This document shows positions 19,988 to 28,020 of a stretch of DNA of 64,000 bases, one piece after another. The position numbers and the translations under genes were made by a program. Each line of letters starts with the position of its first letter. The first letter of the stretch is position 1. The stretch spans positions 220,309 through 284,308 of the forward strand of contig NZ_JADWPD010000009.1 in NCBI RefSeq assembly GCF_017308975.1, written 5' to 3'. Source of the stretch: Amycolatopsis sp. MtRt-6 (GTDB taxonomy: Bacteria > Actinomycetota > Actinomycetes > Mycobacteriales > Pseudonocardiaceae). The notes beneath the pieces are model-generated. The model saw only the letters and a program-made list of their open reading frames with translations. It had not been told where the DNA came from and did no database searches.

Positions 19988-20551
19988 TCACTCGGCGCGT
20001 TCCAGCAGCGTCCGCACGGCGGTGACGACGAGCCTGACGATGTCGTCGGGGTCGGCGCCGGCCAGCGGCTGCTTGCCGGTGAGCTCGCGGACCACCCCGA
20101 TGCCCATCAGCCAGGCCAGCGCGAGGTCGGCGCGCAGCTCGGCGTCCGGGGCGTCGGTCAGCGAGGCGAGGATCCGGGTGTACTCGTCGCCGATCTCCGC
20201 GCGCAGCACGGCCCCGACGTCGCCGCTGCCCGACGAGCGCAGGTACGTCTCCAGCGTGCGGTTCCGGTCGCCGCCCGGCTCGAGCATGCTGCGCAGCGAC
20301 GCGCTGAGCAGCCGCTCCGGCGGGTGCGTTTCGAGGTGCTCGCGCCCGCTGCGGGCGATGGCCGCCTCGAACAGCGCTTCCTTGCTGCCGAAGTAGCGGA
20401 AGAGCAGCGCCTGGTTGACCCCGGCCAGATCGGCGATCTCCCGCACGGTCGTCCGGTCGAAGCCGCGCTCGGCGAACAGCTTCGCGCCGGCGTCGAGCAA
20501 CGCCTGCCGCGTCGCGGCCGCGTCCCGCCGGCGGCCAGGCTGCTCACTCAT
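19988..20551 (-). CDS. TetR family transcriptional regulator
   Basis: TetR-type repressor of 187 aa. The helix-turn-helix is ALLDAGAKLFAERGFDRTTV followed by REIADLAGVNQALLFRYFGS (residues about 14-58). The C-terminal ligand domain is not diagnostic. It lies immediately downstream of the convergent dehydrogenase and upstream, on the same strand, of nothing obvious; the ferredoxin-P450 genes that follow at higher coordinates read toward it. The perfect palindrome at 22575-22594 has TetR-operator shape, so this protein is one candidate for controlling the P450 genes; that link is inference. Confidence 0.92.
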   Translation of the reverse strand: MSEQPGRRRDAAATRQALLDAGAKLFAERGFDRTTVREIADLAGVNQALLFRYFGSKEALFEAAIARSGREHLETHPPERLLSASLRSMLEPGGDRNRTLETYLRSSGSGDVGAVLRAEIGDEYTRILASLTDAPDAELRADLALAWLMGIGVVRELTGKQPLAGADPDDIVRLVVTAVRTLLERAE

Positions 20552-20588
20552 CGGAGCAGGCTAACCGGCGCGGCGGGACTCGACAGCG

Positions 20589-20792
20589 CTAGCCGCCGGA
20601 AACGCGGATCGCGGCGGCCGGGCAGGTCAGTTCCGCCTGTCGGACGGCGTCCTCCTGCTCGGCCGGCGGCTCGGCGGCGAGCAGGACGACCGTGCCGTCG
20701 TCCTCGTTCTGGTCGAACGTCTCCGGCGCGAGCAGCACGCACTGGCCGGAGGAGACGCAGCTTCCCGTGTCGACGGTGATCTTCACGCTCAC
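20589..20792 (-). CDS. [3Fe-4S]-type ferredoxin
   Basis: Small ferredoxin of 67 aa that hands electrons to a cytochrome P450. Cysteines follow the actinobacterial P450-partner pattern: [11 protein letters not shown] near residues 9-17 and the C-terminal TCPAAAI near 58. The second position of the usual four-cysteine set is missing, as in [3Fe-4S] ferredoxins. The GTG at 20792 overlaps the P450 stop by 4 nt (GTGA), so it is preferred over the in-frame GTG 3 nt earlier. It is last gene of padR-P450-ferredoxin. Confidence 0.9.
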   Translation of the reverse strand: MSVKITVDTGSCVSSGQCVLLAPETFDQNEDDGTVVLLAAEPPAEQEDAVRQAELTCPAAAIRVSGG

Positions 20793-21994
20793 CACTCCAC
20801 CGGAACGCGCTCGACGCCGCCGGCCACGCGGTTGGTGCGGACCGGGATCTCGCCGACGTCGACGGCCAGCCGCAGGCCGGGGAAGCGGCGGAACAGCTTC
20901 GGGAACACCGTCCGCAGCTCGGTGCGGGCGAGGTTGGCGCCGATGCAGACGTGCGCGCCGGTGCCGAAGGCGAGGTGCACGTTCGGCGTCCGGTCCGGGT
21001 CGAACCCGTCCGGGTCGGCGAACACCGACGCGTCCCGGTTGGCCGCGTCGCTGGAGATGAGCACGGCGTCGCCGCGCATGATACGCGTCCCGGCGATCTC
21101 GACGTCCTCGTGCGCGTACCGCAGCAGGCCGGTGCCGCTGGTCGCGGTCAGCCGCAGGATCTCCTCGACGGTCTGGTTGACCTGGCCGTCGGGATCGGCG
21201 GCGAAGCGGTCGCGGCGGGCGGTGTCGGCGAGCAGGAACAGCGTGCCCATCGCGATGCGCGTCGAAGTCGTCTCGTGGCCGGCGAACAGCAGGCCGGCGC
21301 CCATCCGGGCGAGGTCCTCCTCGGTGAAGGTCGGGTCTTCGGCCTGGAACGCGACCATGTCGGAGATGACGTCGGGCTGCGGGTCGGCGCGCTTGGCGTC
21401 GGCCAGCTTCGTCATGTACGCCATGAACTCCGCCATGGCCGCCTGGGCGTCCTCGCCGCCGTCCATGACCGCGATCCGCTCGGACAGGCCGCGGAAGTGC
21501 TCGCGGTCGGCGTAGGGCACGCCGAGCAGCTCGCAGATCACCAGCACCGGCAACGGGAAGGCGAGGAAGTCGGTCAGGTCGACGGGCCCGGCTCCGCGGG
21601 CGGCTTCCATGTCGTCGAGGCAGCGGTCGGTCAGCGCGGCGATGTGGTCGCCGAGGGCGCGCATGCGGGGCGCGGAGAAGGCGGGCGCGAGCATCCGGCG
21701 CATCCGCTTGTGCTCGCGCTCTTCGTTTTCGAAGTCGCCGCTCGGGCCGTCCTGCACCGCGGCGTAGGAGATCCGCGACGCCTGCTCCGGCGCCGGGTGC
21801 GACCGGCCGAAGCGGCGGTCGCGGAAGACCTCCTTGGCCTCCTCGTACGACGTCACCAGCCAGGCCGGGTCGCCGGCCGGGGTGAGCACGCGGGTCACCG
21901 GCGCCTGCCGGCGGAGCACCTCGTAGTCCGGGGCGATGGCGAGCGCGTCCGCGCGGGCGAAGGGGAGGCGGGGCGTCTCTTCGGTGGTGGTCAT
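20789..21994 (-). CDS. Cytochrome P450
   Basis: Class I bacterial cytochrome P450, 401 aa, soluble. The I-helix oxygen-activation motif is [13 protein letters not shown], the ExxR motif is [13 protein letters not shown], and the haem-Cys loop is [15 protein letters not shown] with Cys near residue 349. The N-terminal half ([20 protein letters not shown]) and overall length fit the CYP105/CYP107-like group; substrate is unknown. It overlaps the upstream padR stop by 4 nt and the downstream ferredoxin start by 4 nt, so all three form one tightly coupled operon. Confidence 0.95.
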   Translation of the reverse strand: MTTTEETPRLPFARADALAIAPDYEVLRRQAPVTRVLTPAGDPAWLVTSYEEAKEVFRDRRFGRSHPAPEQASRISYAAVQDGPSGDFENEEREHKRMRRMLAPAFSAPRMRALGDHIAALTDRCLDDMEAARGAGPVDLTDFLAFPLPVLVICELLGVPYADREHFRGLSERIAVMDGGEDAQAAMAEFMAYMTKLADAKRADPQPDVISDMVAFQAEDPTFTEEDLARMGAGLLFAGHETTSTRIAMGTLFLLADTARRDRFAADPDGQVNQTVEEILRLTATSGTGLLRYAHEDVEIAGTRIMRGDAVLISSDAANRDASVFADPDGFDPDRTPNVHLAFGTGAHVCIGANLARTELRTVFPKLFRRFPGLRLAVDVGEIPVRTNRVAGGVERVPVEW

Positions 21995-22500
21995 GCGGGT
22001 TCCCTCGGATCGGTGGTGAGGTCGGCGAGCCAGCGGAGCTCGGCGTCGAACTTCCCGAGCACGTGGTGCAGCGCGGCGCGGCTCCAGGGATCGGCCTGGC
22101 CGGCCGCGAGCCCGGTGAGCCGGGCCTGCTCGGCGATGAGCGCGTTCTTGCGGACTTCGAGCACGCGGGCTCGTTCGTCCGGGTGCAGCCAGGCGAAGTT
22201 CCCGACGCGGGCGAGGAACTCCGGCTCGTTGAGCGCCAGGTCGGCCGGGAAGTCCGCGAGCATGTCGTGCAGCAGTTCCCGGCCGACCTCGGTGATCGTG
22301 TAGACGTGCCGCGGCGGTTTGGCCTCCTGCTCCTCGGCGCTGCGGCTCACCGCGCCCGCGTCGACGAAGCGCCGCAGGGTCGGGTAGAGCGAGTTGTTCG
22401 ACAGGGTGTGGCCCGTCGAGGCCTCCACCGCCTTGCGCAGTTCGTAGCCGTGCATCGGCTCGACGGCCAGCTTGGACAGCAAGAGGATTTCGATCCACAC
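21991..22500 (-). CDS. PadR family transcriptional regulator
   Basis: PadR-type regulator of 169 aa. The winged helix spans [20 protein letters not shown] and [20 protein letters not shown] (residues about 5-55), followed by the helical Vir_act_alpha_C-like dimerisation half. The GTG start at 22500 is the first codon that keeps the family N-terminus. A 26-bp inverted repeat begins 5 bp upstream of it and would cover its ribosome site or transcription start, which fits autorepression. It is the first gene of the leftward P450-ferredoxin operon and divergent from the second P450. Confidence 0.93.
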   Translation of the reverse strand: MWIEILLLSKLAVEPMHGYELRKAVEASTGHTLSNNSLYPTLRRFVDAGAVSRSAEEQEAKPPRHVYTITEVGRELLHDMLADFPADLALNEPEFLARVGNFAWLHPDERARVLEVRKNALIAEQARLTGLAAGQADPWSRAALHHVLGKFDAELRWLADLTTDPREPA

Positions 22501-22504
22501 CTAG

Positions 22505-22530
22505 GTCACCGTAACCTAAGGTTCGGTGAC
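22505..22530. promoter_or_regulatory. Candidate PadR operator (26-bp inverted repeat)
   Basis: Arms GTCACCG and CGGTGAC at the ends and AACC/GGTT inside, with one unpaired T and a TAA centre. It starts 5 bp from the padR start codon, so binding there would block padR expression and the linked P450. Confidence 0.6.
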
Positions 22531-22546
22531 GGGGCAATGGCGGATC

Positions 22547-22575
22547 GTGACAGGCGGGGAGAAACTGTGTAGCTT
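22547..22575 (+). promoter_or_regulatory. Candidate promoter of the rightward P450 gene
   Basis: A GTGACA -35 box (22547-22552) is separated by exactly 17 bp from a TAGCTT -10 box (22570-22575). Its last base is the first base of the palindrome at 22575-22594, so the operator covers the expected transcription start. Confidence 0.5.
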
Positions 22576-22594
22576 TGTAAGCAGCTGCTTACAA
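22575..22594. promoter_or_regulatory. Perfect 20-bp palindromic operator
   Basis: The sequence TTGTAAGCAGCTGCTTACAA is identical to its reverse complement. It sits between the predicted -10 box and the P450 start codon at 22619, the classic place for a repressor. The length and the gTAAGC half-site suit a TetR-type or PadR-type dimer. Confidence 0.7.
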
Positions 22595-22618
22595 CCGGAG
22601 CACAGGGGGTACTTCCGC

Positions 22619-23809
22619 ATGACCGCCACGCACGCCGAGCCGCTCTCCTACCCCTTCAACGAAGAAGCCGGGCTGGACCTCAACGAGGCCTACGCCGCCG
22701 CCCGCGAAGCCGAGGGCATGATCCGGGTGAAGCTGCCCTACGGGGAGCCGGCCTGGCTGGCCGCCCGCTACGCCGACGCCCGGCTGGTGCTCGGCGACCG
22801 CCGGTTCTCGCGGGCCATGGAGAAGGAGAAGGACGCGCCCCGCAGCGTGCCCGTGGTGCAGGACGGCGGCATCCTGCAGATGGACCCGCCCGACCACACG
22901 CGGCTGCGCACGCTGGTCGCGAAGGCGTTCACCGTGCGCCGCGTCGAGCAGCTGCGGCCGCGCGTCGCCGCGCTGGCCACGGGCCTGATCGCGGACCTGA
23001 AGGCGGCCGGCCCGCCCGCCGACCTCGTCGACGCGTACGCGTTGCCGATCCCGGTCGCGGTGATCTGCGAGCTGCTCGGCGTCCCGGTCGCCGACCGGCC
23101 GAAGTTCCGCGTGTGGAGCGACGCGGCGCTGTCGACCAGCGGGCTGACGATGGCGGAGTTCGAGCGCAACCGCGAAGAGCTGCGGGACTACATGCGCGGC
23201 CTGATCGCCGAACACCGTGCGCAGCCGCGCGACGACCTGATGACGGCGCTCATCGAGGCCCGCGACGTCCGGGACCGGCTGACCGAGCTGGAGCTGGTCG
23301 ACCTGTGCGTCGGCATCCTCGTCGCCGGCCACGAGACGACCGCGAGCCAGATCCCGAACTTCGTCTACGCGCTGCTGGACCAGCACGAGCACTGGGAGCG
23401 GCTGTGCGCCGACCCGGGCCTGGTGCCGGCCGCGGTCGAGGAGCTGATGCGGTTCGTGCCGCTGGGCGCCGGCGCGGCGTTCCCGCGGTACGCCACCGAA
23501 GACGTGCAGGTCGGCGACGTGCTGGTGCGGGCGGGCGAGCCGGTGCTGGTGGCGGTCGGCGCGGCCAACCGCGACGGGCTGCAGTTCGCCGACGCCGACA
23601 AGCTGCGGTTCGACCGCGGCGACACCCACCACCTGGGGTTCGGCCACGGCGTCCACCACTGCCTCGGCGCGCCGCTGGCCCGGCTGGAGCTGCAGGAGGC
23701 GCTGCGCGCGTTGGTCACCGAGCTGCCGGGCCTGCACCTGGCCGGCGATATCGTGTGGAAGACGCAGATGATCGTCCGCGGACCGCGGTCGATGCCGATC
23801 GGATGGTGA
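22619..23809 (+). CDS. Cytochrome P450
   Basis: Second class I cytochrome P450 of the locus, 396 aa. The I-helix is GILVAGHETTASQIPN, the ExxR motif is AAVEELMRFVPLG, and the haem loop is FGHGVHHCLGAPLARLELQ with Cys near residue 347. It is only distantly similar to the P450 across the divergent promoter, so this is not a fresh duplication. The ATG at 22619 follows the perfect palindrome by 24 bp. A ferredoxin gene follows 2 nt after its stop. Substrate unknown; no biosynthetic cluster surrounds it. Confidence 0.95.
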   Translation: MTATHAEPLSYPFNEEAGLDLNEAYAAAREAEGMIRVKLPYGEPAWLAARYADARLVLGDRRFSRAMEKEKDAPRSVPVVQDGGILQMDPPDHTRLRTLVAKAFTVRRVEQLRPRVAALATGLIADLKAAGPPADLVDAYALPIPVAVICELLGVPVADRPKFRVWSDAALSTSGLTMAEFERNREELRDYMRGLIAEHRAQPRDDLMTALIEARDVRDRLTELELVDLCVGILVAGHETTASQIPNFVYALLDQHEHWERLCADPGLVPAAVEELMRFVPLGAGAAFPRYATEDVQVGDVLVRAGEPVLVAVGAANRDGLQFADADKLRFDRGDTHHLGFGHGVHHCLGAPLARLELQEALRALVTELPGLHLAGDIVWKTQMIVRGPRSMPIGW

Positions 23810-23811
23810 CC

Positions 23812-24027
23812 ATGAGCTGGGACGTGGAGATCGACGAGCACACCTGCATCGGCTCGGGCATGTGCGCCGCGCTGGTGCCGGAGGTGTTCGCGCTCGACGG
23901 CGCGGTGGCGCACACGCTGACGTCGTCGGTCGAGGCCGACGAGACCGTGCTCGACGCGGCGGACTCCTGCCCGGCGATGGCGATCACGGTGACCGACGGC
24001 GGTCGCGAGATCGGCCCTCGCCCCTGA
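23812..24027 (+). CDS. [3Fe-4S]-type ferredoxin
   Basis: Ferredoxin of 71 aa, electron partner of the P450 just upstream. The cluster-binding cysteines are in DEHTCIGSGMCAALVP (near residues 11-17) and DSCPAMAI (near 52). The ATG at 23812 is taken as start; in-frame GTG 23806 and ATG 23803 would overlap the P450 end and cannot be excluded. The last 44 nt overlap the convergent mtnA gene, so the C-terminal GGREIGPRP tail is shared with antisense coding sequence. Confidence 0.9.
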   Translation: MSWDVEIDEHTCIGSGMCAALVPEVFALDGAVAHTLTSSVEADETVLDAADSCPAMAITVTDGGREIGPRP

Positions 24028-24967
24028 AGATCCCCTCTTCGGTGACCACGGCCGTGATCAGGTCGAACGGCGTGACGTCGAAGGCGGGGTTGAAGGCCCG
24101 CGCGCCCTCCGGGGTGTGTTCGGTGAGTTCGCCGGCGTCGCGTTCCTCGATGGTGATGCCCGCGCCGTCCGCGAGCTTGCTGTCCACAGTGGACGAAGGA
24201 GCGACCACGACGAACGGGATCTCGTGGTGCTTCGCGGCGATGGCGAGGCCGTAGGTGCCGATCTTGTTGGCGACGTCGCCGTTCGCGGCGATCCGGTCGG
24301 CACCGACGAGCACGCAGTCGACCATCCCCCGCGCCATGGCGGCCGCGGCGGCGCCGTCGGGCTGGACGCGGTAGGGCACCTGCGCCTGGGCGAGTTCCCA
24401 CGCGGTCAGCCGGGCGCCCTGGAGCAGCGGGCGCGTCTCGTCGACGAGGACTTCTTCGACGAGCCCCTGTTCGTGCAGGTGCCAGACGACGCCGAGGGCA
24501 CTGCCCCAGCCGACGGTCGCGAGCCGCCCGGCGTTGCAGTGGCTGAGCAGCCGCAGGGGGCGCCGGGGACATTCGGCGAGCACGACCTCGGCAGCGTGCT
24601 TCGAGGCGGTCTTGTTGAGGTGCTCGTCTTCGTCGAGCACGGCGAGCGCTTCGGCGAGCACGGCGTCCTTGCCCTGAGCCAGTTTCCCGAGCGCGCGTTC
24701 GACACCCCAGGCGAGGTTGACGGCGGTCGGCCGGGCGGTGGCGAGGAGTTCGGCGTCTCGCCGGACATCGCGGTCCTGGTGGGCGGACAGGGCAACACCG
24801 AGCGCCCCGGCGGCCCCGAGCGCGGGCGCACCCCGGACGGCGAGCCGTTGGACGGCGTCGACTAGCCCGGCGACGGTGTCGAGTTCGAGCAGCCGGAATT
24901 CGCCGGGCAGCGCGGTCTGATCGATGATGACGACGGAGCCGTCACCCCAGTCGATGGTCCTGCGCAC
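23984..24967 (-). CDS. mtnA: S-methyl-5-thioribose-1-phosphate isomerase
   Basis: MtnA of the methionine salvage pathway (327 aa), converting 5-methylthioribose-1-phosphate to 5-methylthioribulose-1-phosphate. Family motifs are clear: VAGLVDAVQRLAVRGAPALG at the N-terminus, the catalytic Cys in LLSHCNAGRLAT (about residue 143) and the catalytic Asp in VLVGADRIAANGDVANKIGT (about residue 222), then TPFDLITAVVTEEGIFR. The start is GTG 24967 with GGGAGGG upstream. The stop lies inside the convergent ferredoxin gene. No other methionine-salvage gene is nearby. Confidence 0.95.
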   Translation of the reverse strand: MRRTIDWGDGSVVIIDQTALPGEFRLLELDTVAGLVDAVQRLAVRGAPALGAAGALGVALSAHQDRDVRRDAELLATARPTAVNLAWGVERALGKLAQGKDAVLAEALAVLDEDEHLNKTASKHAAEVVLAECPRRPLRLLSHCNAGRLATVGWGSALGVVWHLHEQGLVEEVLVDETRPLLQGARLTAWELAQAQVPYRVQPDGAAAAAMARGMVDCVLVGADRIAANGDVANKIGTYGLAIAAKHHEIPFVVVAPSSTVDSKLADGAGITIEERDAGELTEHTPEGARAFNPAFDVTPFDLITAVVTEEGIFRGEGRSRDRRRSP

Positions 24968-25014
24968 AAGCCCTCCCAGGGGTTTTCGCTTGCCCGGCCG
25001 GTGAAGATGGGGTC

Positions 25015-25413
25015 GTGACCATTAAACGGCAGAACCCGCCCGGCATGCACGTCCCGCCGGGCTACCACCACGTGACGGTGACATCGGCACCCCGGACGGT
25101 GTATTTGGCGGGCCAGTGCCCCCTGCTGCCGGACGGTTCCCTGGCGGCGGGCGGCGTCCTGGCCCAGACGGACCAGGTAGCGGCGAACACGGCAAGGGCA
25201 CTGGAGCACGCGGGAGCAACCCCGGCGGACGTCGTCCGCACGGTGATCTACGTGGTGACCGAGGACAGAGAGGTGTTGTCATCGGTGTGGGCGCGGTTGA
25301 ACGCGTCGCCGATCGCGGCGGCGTTCAGCTCGGCGAGCACGTTGCTGGGGGTGGCCCAGCTGGGGTTCCCGGGCCAGCTGGTGGAGCTGGACGTCACGGC
25401 CGCACTGGAGTAA
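25015..25413 (+). CDS. RidA family protein
   Basis: RidA/YjgF/UK114-type protein, 132 aa, a trimeric cytoplasmic enzyme family whose archetype hydrolyses reactive enamine/imine intermediates from amino acid metabolism. The core RTVYLAGQCPLLPDGSL, QVAANTARALEHAGATPADV and the C-terminal GFPGQLVELDVTAAL are typical; the archetype's catalytic Arg position in RidA (before the VEI/VEL segment) is not obviously present, so it may belong to a Rid subgroup without deaminase activity. GTG start at 25015. It is divergent from mtnA and followed by the repeat island. Confidence 0.88.
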   Translation: MTIKRQNPPGMHVPPGYHHVTVTSAPRTVYLAGQCPLLPDGSLAAGGVLAQTDQVAANTARALEHAGATPADVVRTVIYVVTEDREVLSSVWARLNASPIAAAFSSASTLLGVAQLGFPGQLVELDVTAALE

Positions 25414-25459
25414 GGGTTTCGCCTGCGGTGCCGTGGGGGCGGGTGGTTTCCGGGCCCGA

Positions 25460-25667
25460 TCACGCGAGTTCCGGCTTCAGTCACGCGAGTTACGGGTTCA
25501 GTCACGCGGATTCGGTGTACCGGAACGGCGAACTCGCGTACCTGGAGGGTCGGTTCGCGTGATGGGGGCCGGGATTCGCGTGATTGGAGGCGGATCTCGC
25601 GTGATTGAAGGGGTATCTCGCGTGATTGGAGAGCGATCTCGCGTGATTGAAGGGGCATCTCGCGTGA
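25460..25667. repeat. Ten nonamer sites phased at 21 bp with one inversion
   Basis: The nonamer TCACGCGAG or a close variant starts at 25460, 25481 and 25502. The reverse complement CTCGCGTGA or a variant then starts at 25533, 25554, 25575, 25596, 25617, 25638 and 25659. Spacing is exactly 21 bp within each block and 31 bp across the inversion. The 12-bp spacers vary. Twenty-one base pairs is two helical turns, so all sites within a block face the same side of DNA. The period is a multiple of three, so every frame shows a spurious 7-residue peptide repeat. No gene is present here. Confidence 0.9.
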
Positions 25668-25744
25668 TTGGCGGGACGACACGGGAGACCAGCCAACCGA
25701 TCGAGCCGGCTGACAGCTCCTGGCCTGCCCAACCGGTTACTCTC

Positions 25745-25802
25745 GCCCCCGGCCCCCGGCCCCCGGCCCCCGGCCCCCGGCCCCCGGCCCCCGGCCCCCG
25801 GG
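25745..25802. repeat. 7-bp GC tandem repeat
   Basis: About eight copies of the unit GGCCCCC, seven of them perfect at 25751-25799. The array abuts the stop codon of the PIG-L gene on the other strand. It is a simple-sequence tract likely to vary in copy number and to form strong secondary structure. Confidence 0.9.
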
Positions 25803-26597
25803 TCAGAGGCCGGCCATCAGGTCTGTCTCCGTGATTCCTGGTCCCTGGCCCGCCCGGATGAACCACTCCGTGCCGAAGGCGAACGTGAACGCGTCGTCCG
25901 GCATGGCCAGCATGAACATGTCCTCGCTGATCTGGCTCGGGTGGGCGCGCATCGCCGCGCGCTTGACCGATGCGTACTTCGACACGTCCACCGCCGCGGT
26001 GATCTCCGCCTCCGGCTTGCCGAATTCGACGTTCTCCGGCGGTTCCGGGGCCGCCTCCGGGGGGATCAGGCCGTCTGCCACCGCCGCCTCGAAGCCGCGC
26101 TGCATGAACTCGCGGTTGAACGTCGCCTGGTACACGCGGGCGGTGCCGGCCAGCTCCGCCGCGCGGACGCCGACGCGGTGGACCTGGATGTGGTCCGGGT
26201 GGCCGTAGTCGCCGTTGTCGTCGTACACCGTGAGCACGTCGGCCGACTCCTCGCGCAGGATCGCCGCGAGCTGCTCCGCCGCCTTTTCGACGTCGGCGCG
26301 CCAGAAGCACGACGGGTCGTCGTTCGTCGGCTCGCCCATCATGCCCGAGTCGCGGTAGCCGAGGAACTCGACGCGTTCGACGCCGAGGATCGCCGCGGCC
26401 GCGTACGACTCCTGGACGCGCCTGTCCTCGAGTTTCTCGCCCTCGGCGAGGAATCCGTCGGGTACCTCGCCGACCTCGCCCTTGGTGGCGACGACGAGCA
26501 CGACCCGGTGCCCCTCTTCGACGGCTTTGCGCATGACGCCCGCGGTGCGGAGGCACTCGTCGTCCGGGTGGGCGTGGAAGGTGACCAGGGTTGCCAT
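25803..26597 (-). CDS. PIG-L family deacetylase
   Basis: Zinc-dependent N-deacetylase of the PIG-L/LmbE family, 264 aa. Metal ligands are visible in TFHAHPDDECLRTAG at the N-terminus and in GHPDHIQVHRVG near residue 145. Actinobacterial members include the mycothiol enzymes MshB and Mca and antibiotic-linked deacetylases; nothing here lets me assign one, and the length is shorter than typical Mca. The ATG at 26597 is chosen because HAHPDDE follows at the usual distance; the in-frame start 30 nt earlier adds unconserved residues. Its stop touches the 7-bp tandem repeat. Confidence 0.9.
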   Translation of the reverse strand: MATLVTFHAHPDDECLRTAGVMRKAVEEGHRVVLVVATKGEVGEVPDGFLAEGEKLEDRRVQESYAAAAILGVERVEFLGYRDSGMMGEPTNDDPSCFWRADVEKAAEQLAAILREESADVLTVYDDNGDYGHPDHIQVHRVGVRAAELAGTARVYQATFNREFMQRGFEAAVADGLIPPEAAPEPPENVEFGKPEAEITAAVDVSKYASVKRAAMRAHPSQISEDMFMLAMPDDAFTFAFGTEWFIRAGQGPGITETDLMAGL

Positions 26598-26679
26598 GTC
26601 CGCGACGGTACCGGCAACCCCCGACAAAACCGTCCGCCAGGATGCGCGATCGGCGCCGGGTGCCGGACGGCCGCGGTCG

Positions 26680-27170
26680 TCAGGGCCGCCGATCGCGCCG
26701 GGCCGGCAGCAGTGCCGGGAGGACCACCACGGCGGTGAGCGCGAAGGTCATCGAGTACCCCGCCGAGCTGATCAGCAGGCCCGCGCCCAGCGCGCCGGCT
26801 GCCATGCCGAGGTCGTAGGCCGCGTTCCAGATCGCGCTCACCGCGCTCTCGCCGCCGGCCGGGACCCGGGCGTACATCAGTGTCAGCGTCGCGTTCTGCA
26901 GCGCGCCGAACCCGGCGCCGAACACGAGCGCGCCGCCGATCACCGCGGCCGGGCTGGTGGTGAACCGCCGCGGCCGACACCGCGAAGATCGTCGCGGGCC
27001 GGGTCAGCACCGGGTTGCGCAGGCCGGTCAGCACGCCGTGCCCGCCGTCCTCCTTCGCCGTCACGGAGTGGCGCGGCAGGCCCGGCACCGACAGCAGGGC
27101 GAGCAGGGTCGCCACGGTCGTCACCACGAACACGGGCGAGTGCCCAGGCCGTCGCCCAGACGCCGCGGCT
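26680..27170 (-). pseudogene. MFS transporter remnant
   Basis: Decayed major facilitator gene. The C-terminal ~90 residues (MIGGALVFGAGFGALQNATL, then LGMAAGALGAGLLISSAGYS) are intact in one frame. The piece just upstream (FVVTTVATLLALLSVPGLP, GLRNPVLTRPATIFAVSA) is in another frame, and the residues before that (GDGLG followed by HSPVF-type sequence) need a third frame. At least two indels, near 26962 and near 27140, and absence of the whole N-terminal half show it is not functional. It lies between the PIG-L and VOC genes on the same strand. Confidence 0.85.
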
Positions 27171-27187
27171 GAGCAGTTGAGCGGCGG

Positions 27188-27814
27188 TCAGGAACGGCTC
27201 GCGGCGGCGGTGGTCTCCCAGGTGAACCCGTCCGGGTCGGTGAACGCCTCGGCCGCGCCGCCGACCGCGATCCGGTGCGAGCCGCTGCCATCGGGAGTGA
27301 CGCCGGCGTCCTTCGCGAGCGCCTTGCGCCGGTAGAGGGCCAGCTTGACCGGGCTGTCCCCGGCCTCGAACTCGACGTACATCCGGCCGAAGCTCTTGCC
27401 GACGGTCAGGCCGCGCTCGGCGTAGAACTTCTTGCTCGCGGCCACGTCGGCGGCGCCCAGCAGCAGCACGATGGCGTCGATCTCGCGGGTGGCCGGGCCG
27501 GTGTTCTTCTTGGCGGAGGTCGCGAGCTTCCAGATGGACCCGTCCGGCGCCCGGACCGTGCCGCCGTAGCCCCACATCGACTTCGTGGCCGGCTTGATCG
27601 TCGTGGCGCCGGCCGCGAGCGCGGTCTCGATCAGGGAGTCGACGTCGGCGGGCTGCGGCACGGTGAGGGAGAGGGTGTACCCGCGGAAGCCGTCGCTCGG
27701 CGCGTCGGAGACCCGGAACCGCAGCTGGGTGGTGAGCCCGAAGGCATCGGCGTAGAAGCGCTCGGCGGCGGCGGTGTCGGCAACTTCGAGGGTGATGGTT
27801 TCGATGTTCGTCAT
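27188..27814 (-). CDS. VOC family protein with two glyoxalase-like domains
   Basis: Vicinal-oxygen-chelate protein, 208 aa, made of two domains: residues 1-~100 (ITLEVADTAAAERFYADAFG to RAPDGSIWKLA) and ~110-208 (IDAIVLLLGAADVAASKKFY to TDPDGFTWE). Such proteins bind a metal between paired beta-alpha-beta-beta-beta units and act as lyases, dioxygenases or resistance binding proteins; the substrate is not evident. ATG start at 27814. It is divergent from the leader-GNAT-IF1 operon. Confidence 0.88.
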   Translation of the reverse strand: MTNIETITLEVADTAAAERFYADAFGLTTQLRFRVSDAPSDGFRGYTLSLTVPQPADVDSLIETALAAGATTIKPATKSMWGYGGTVRAPDGSIWKLATSAKKNTGPATREIDAIVLLLGAADVAASKKFYAERGLTVGKSFGRMYVEFEAGDSPVKLALYRRKALAKDAGVTPDGSGSHRIAVGGAAEAFTDPDGFTWETTAAASRS

Positions 27815-27962
27815 GCCGGTAACGCTAGGTCCGGGCCGCTGACCGGCGCTTCTCGATTCCTGACCGGTCCGCGCGGCCGCCGGCGGAAAAGCGGTGGGCG
27901 GGACGTGCGACGGCCTGATAGCTTGCCCCTTGACCGTGACCCGGCCCGAGGAGGTGAGACCC

Positions 27963-28016
27963 GTGAACGTTGTAGTCCAGTGGGTGCTCCCCTCGTCGTC
28001 ACGGGCGGGCGGCTGA
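27963..28016 (+). CDS. Leader peptide (17 aa) ahead of GNAT/IF-1 operon
   Basis: Short open frame GTG...TGA encoding MNVVVQWVLPSSSRAGG. It follows a near-perfect Shine-Dalgarno AGGAGGTGA (27949-27957) by 5 nt, so strong translation is expected. Its stop codon lies 4 nt before a large hairpin that ends at the GNAT start codon. This layout is that of a translational attenuator: ribosome stalling in the leader would keep the hairpin open and expose the downstream start. Similar leaders precede ribosome-antibiotic resistance genes in Gram-positive bacteria. The peptide is too short for homology calls, and function is inferred from layout. Confidence 0.65.
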   Translation: MNVVVQWVLPSSSRAGG

Positions 28017-28020
28017 CGTA

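Noticed and set aside
19988..24027. P450 locus as part of a polyketide or peptide antibiotic cluster
   Set aside because: No synthase, glycosyltransferase or other tailoring gene lies near; the locus holds only P450s, ferredoxins and regulators.
25460..25667. Possible CRISPR array
   Set aside because: The repeat is only 9 bp, spacers are 12 bp, orientation flips inside the array, and no cas gene is present.
25248..25834. Open frames on both strands with 7-residue peptide repeats (QSREIxL, SRVIExx)
   Set aside because: The 21-bp DNA period is divisible by three, so every frame shows a peptide repeat; there is no ribosome site and conservation is in the DNA nonamer.
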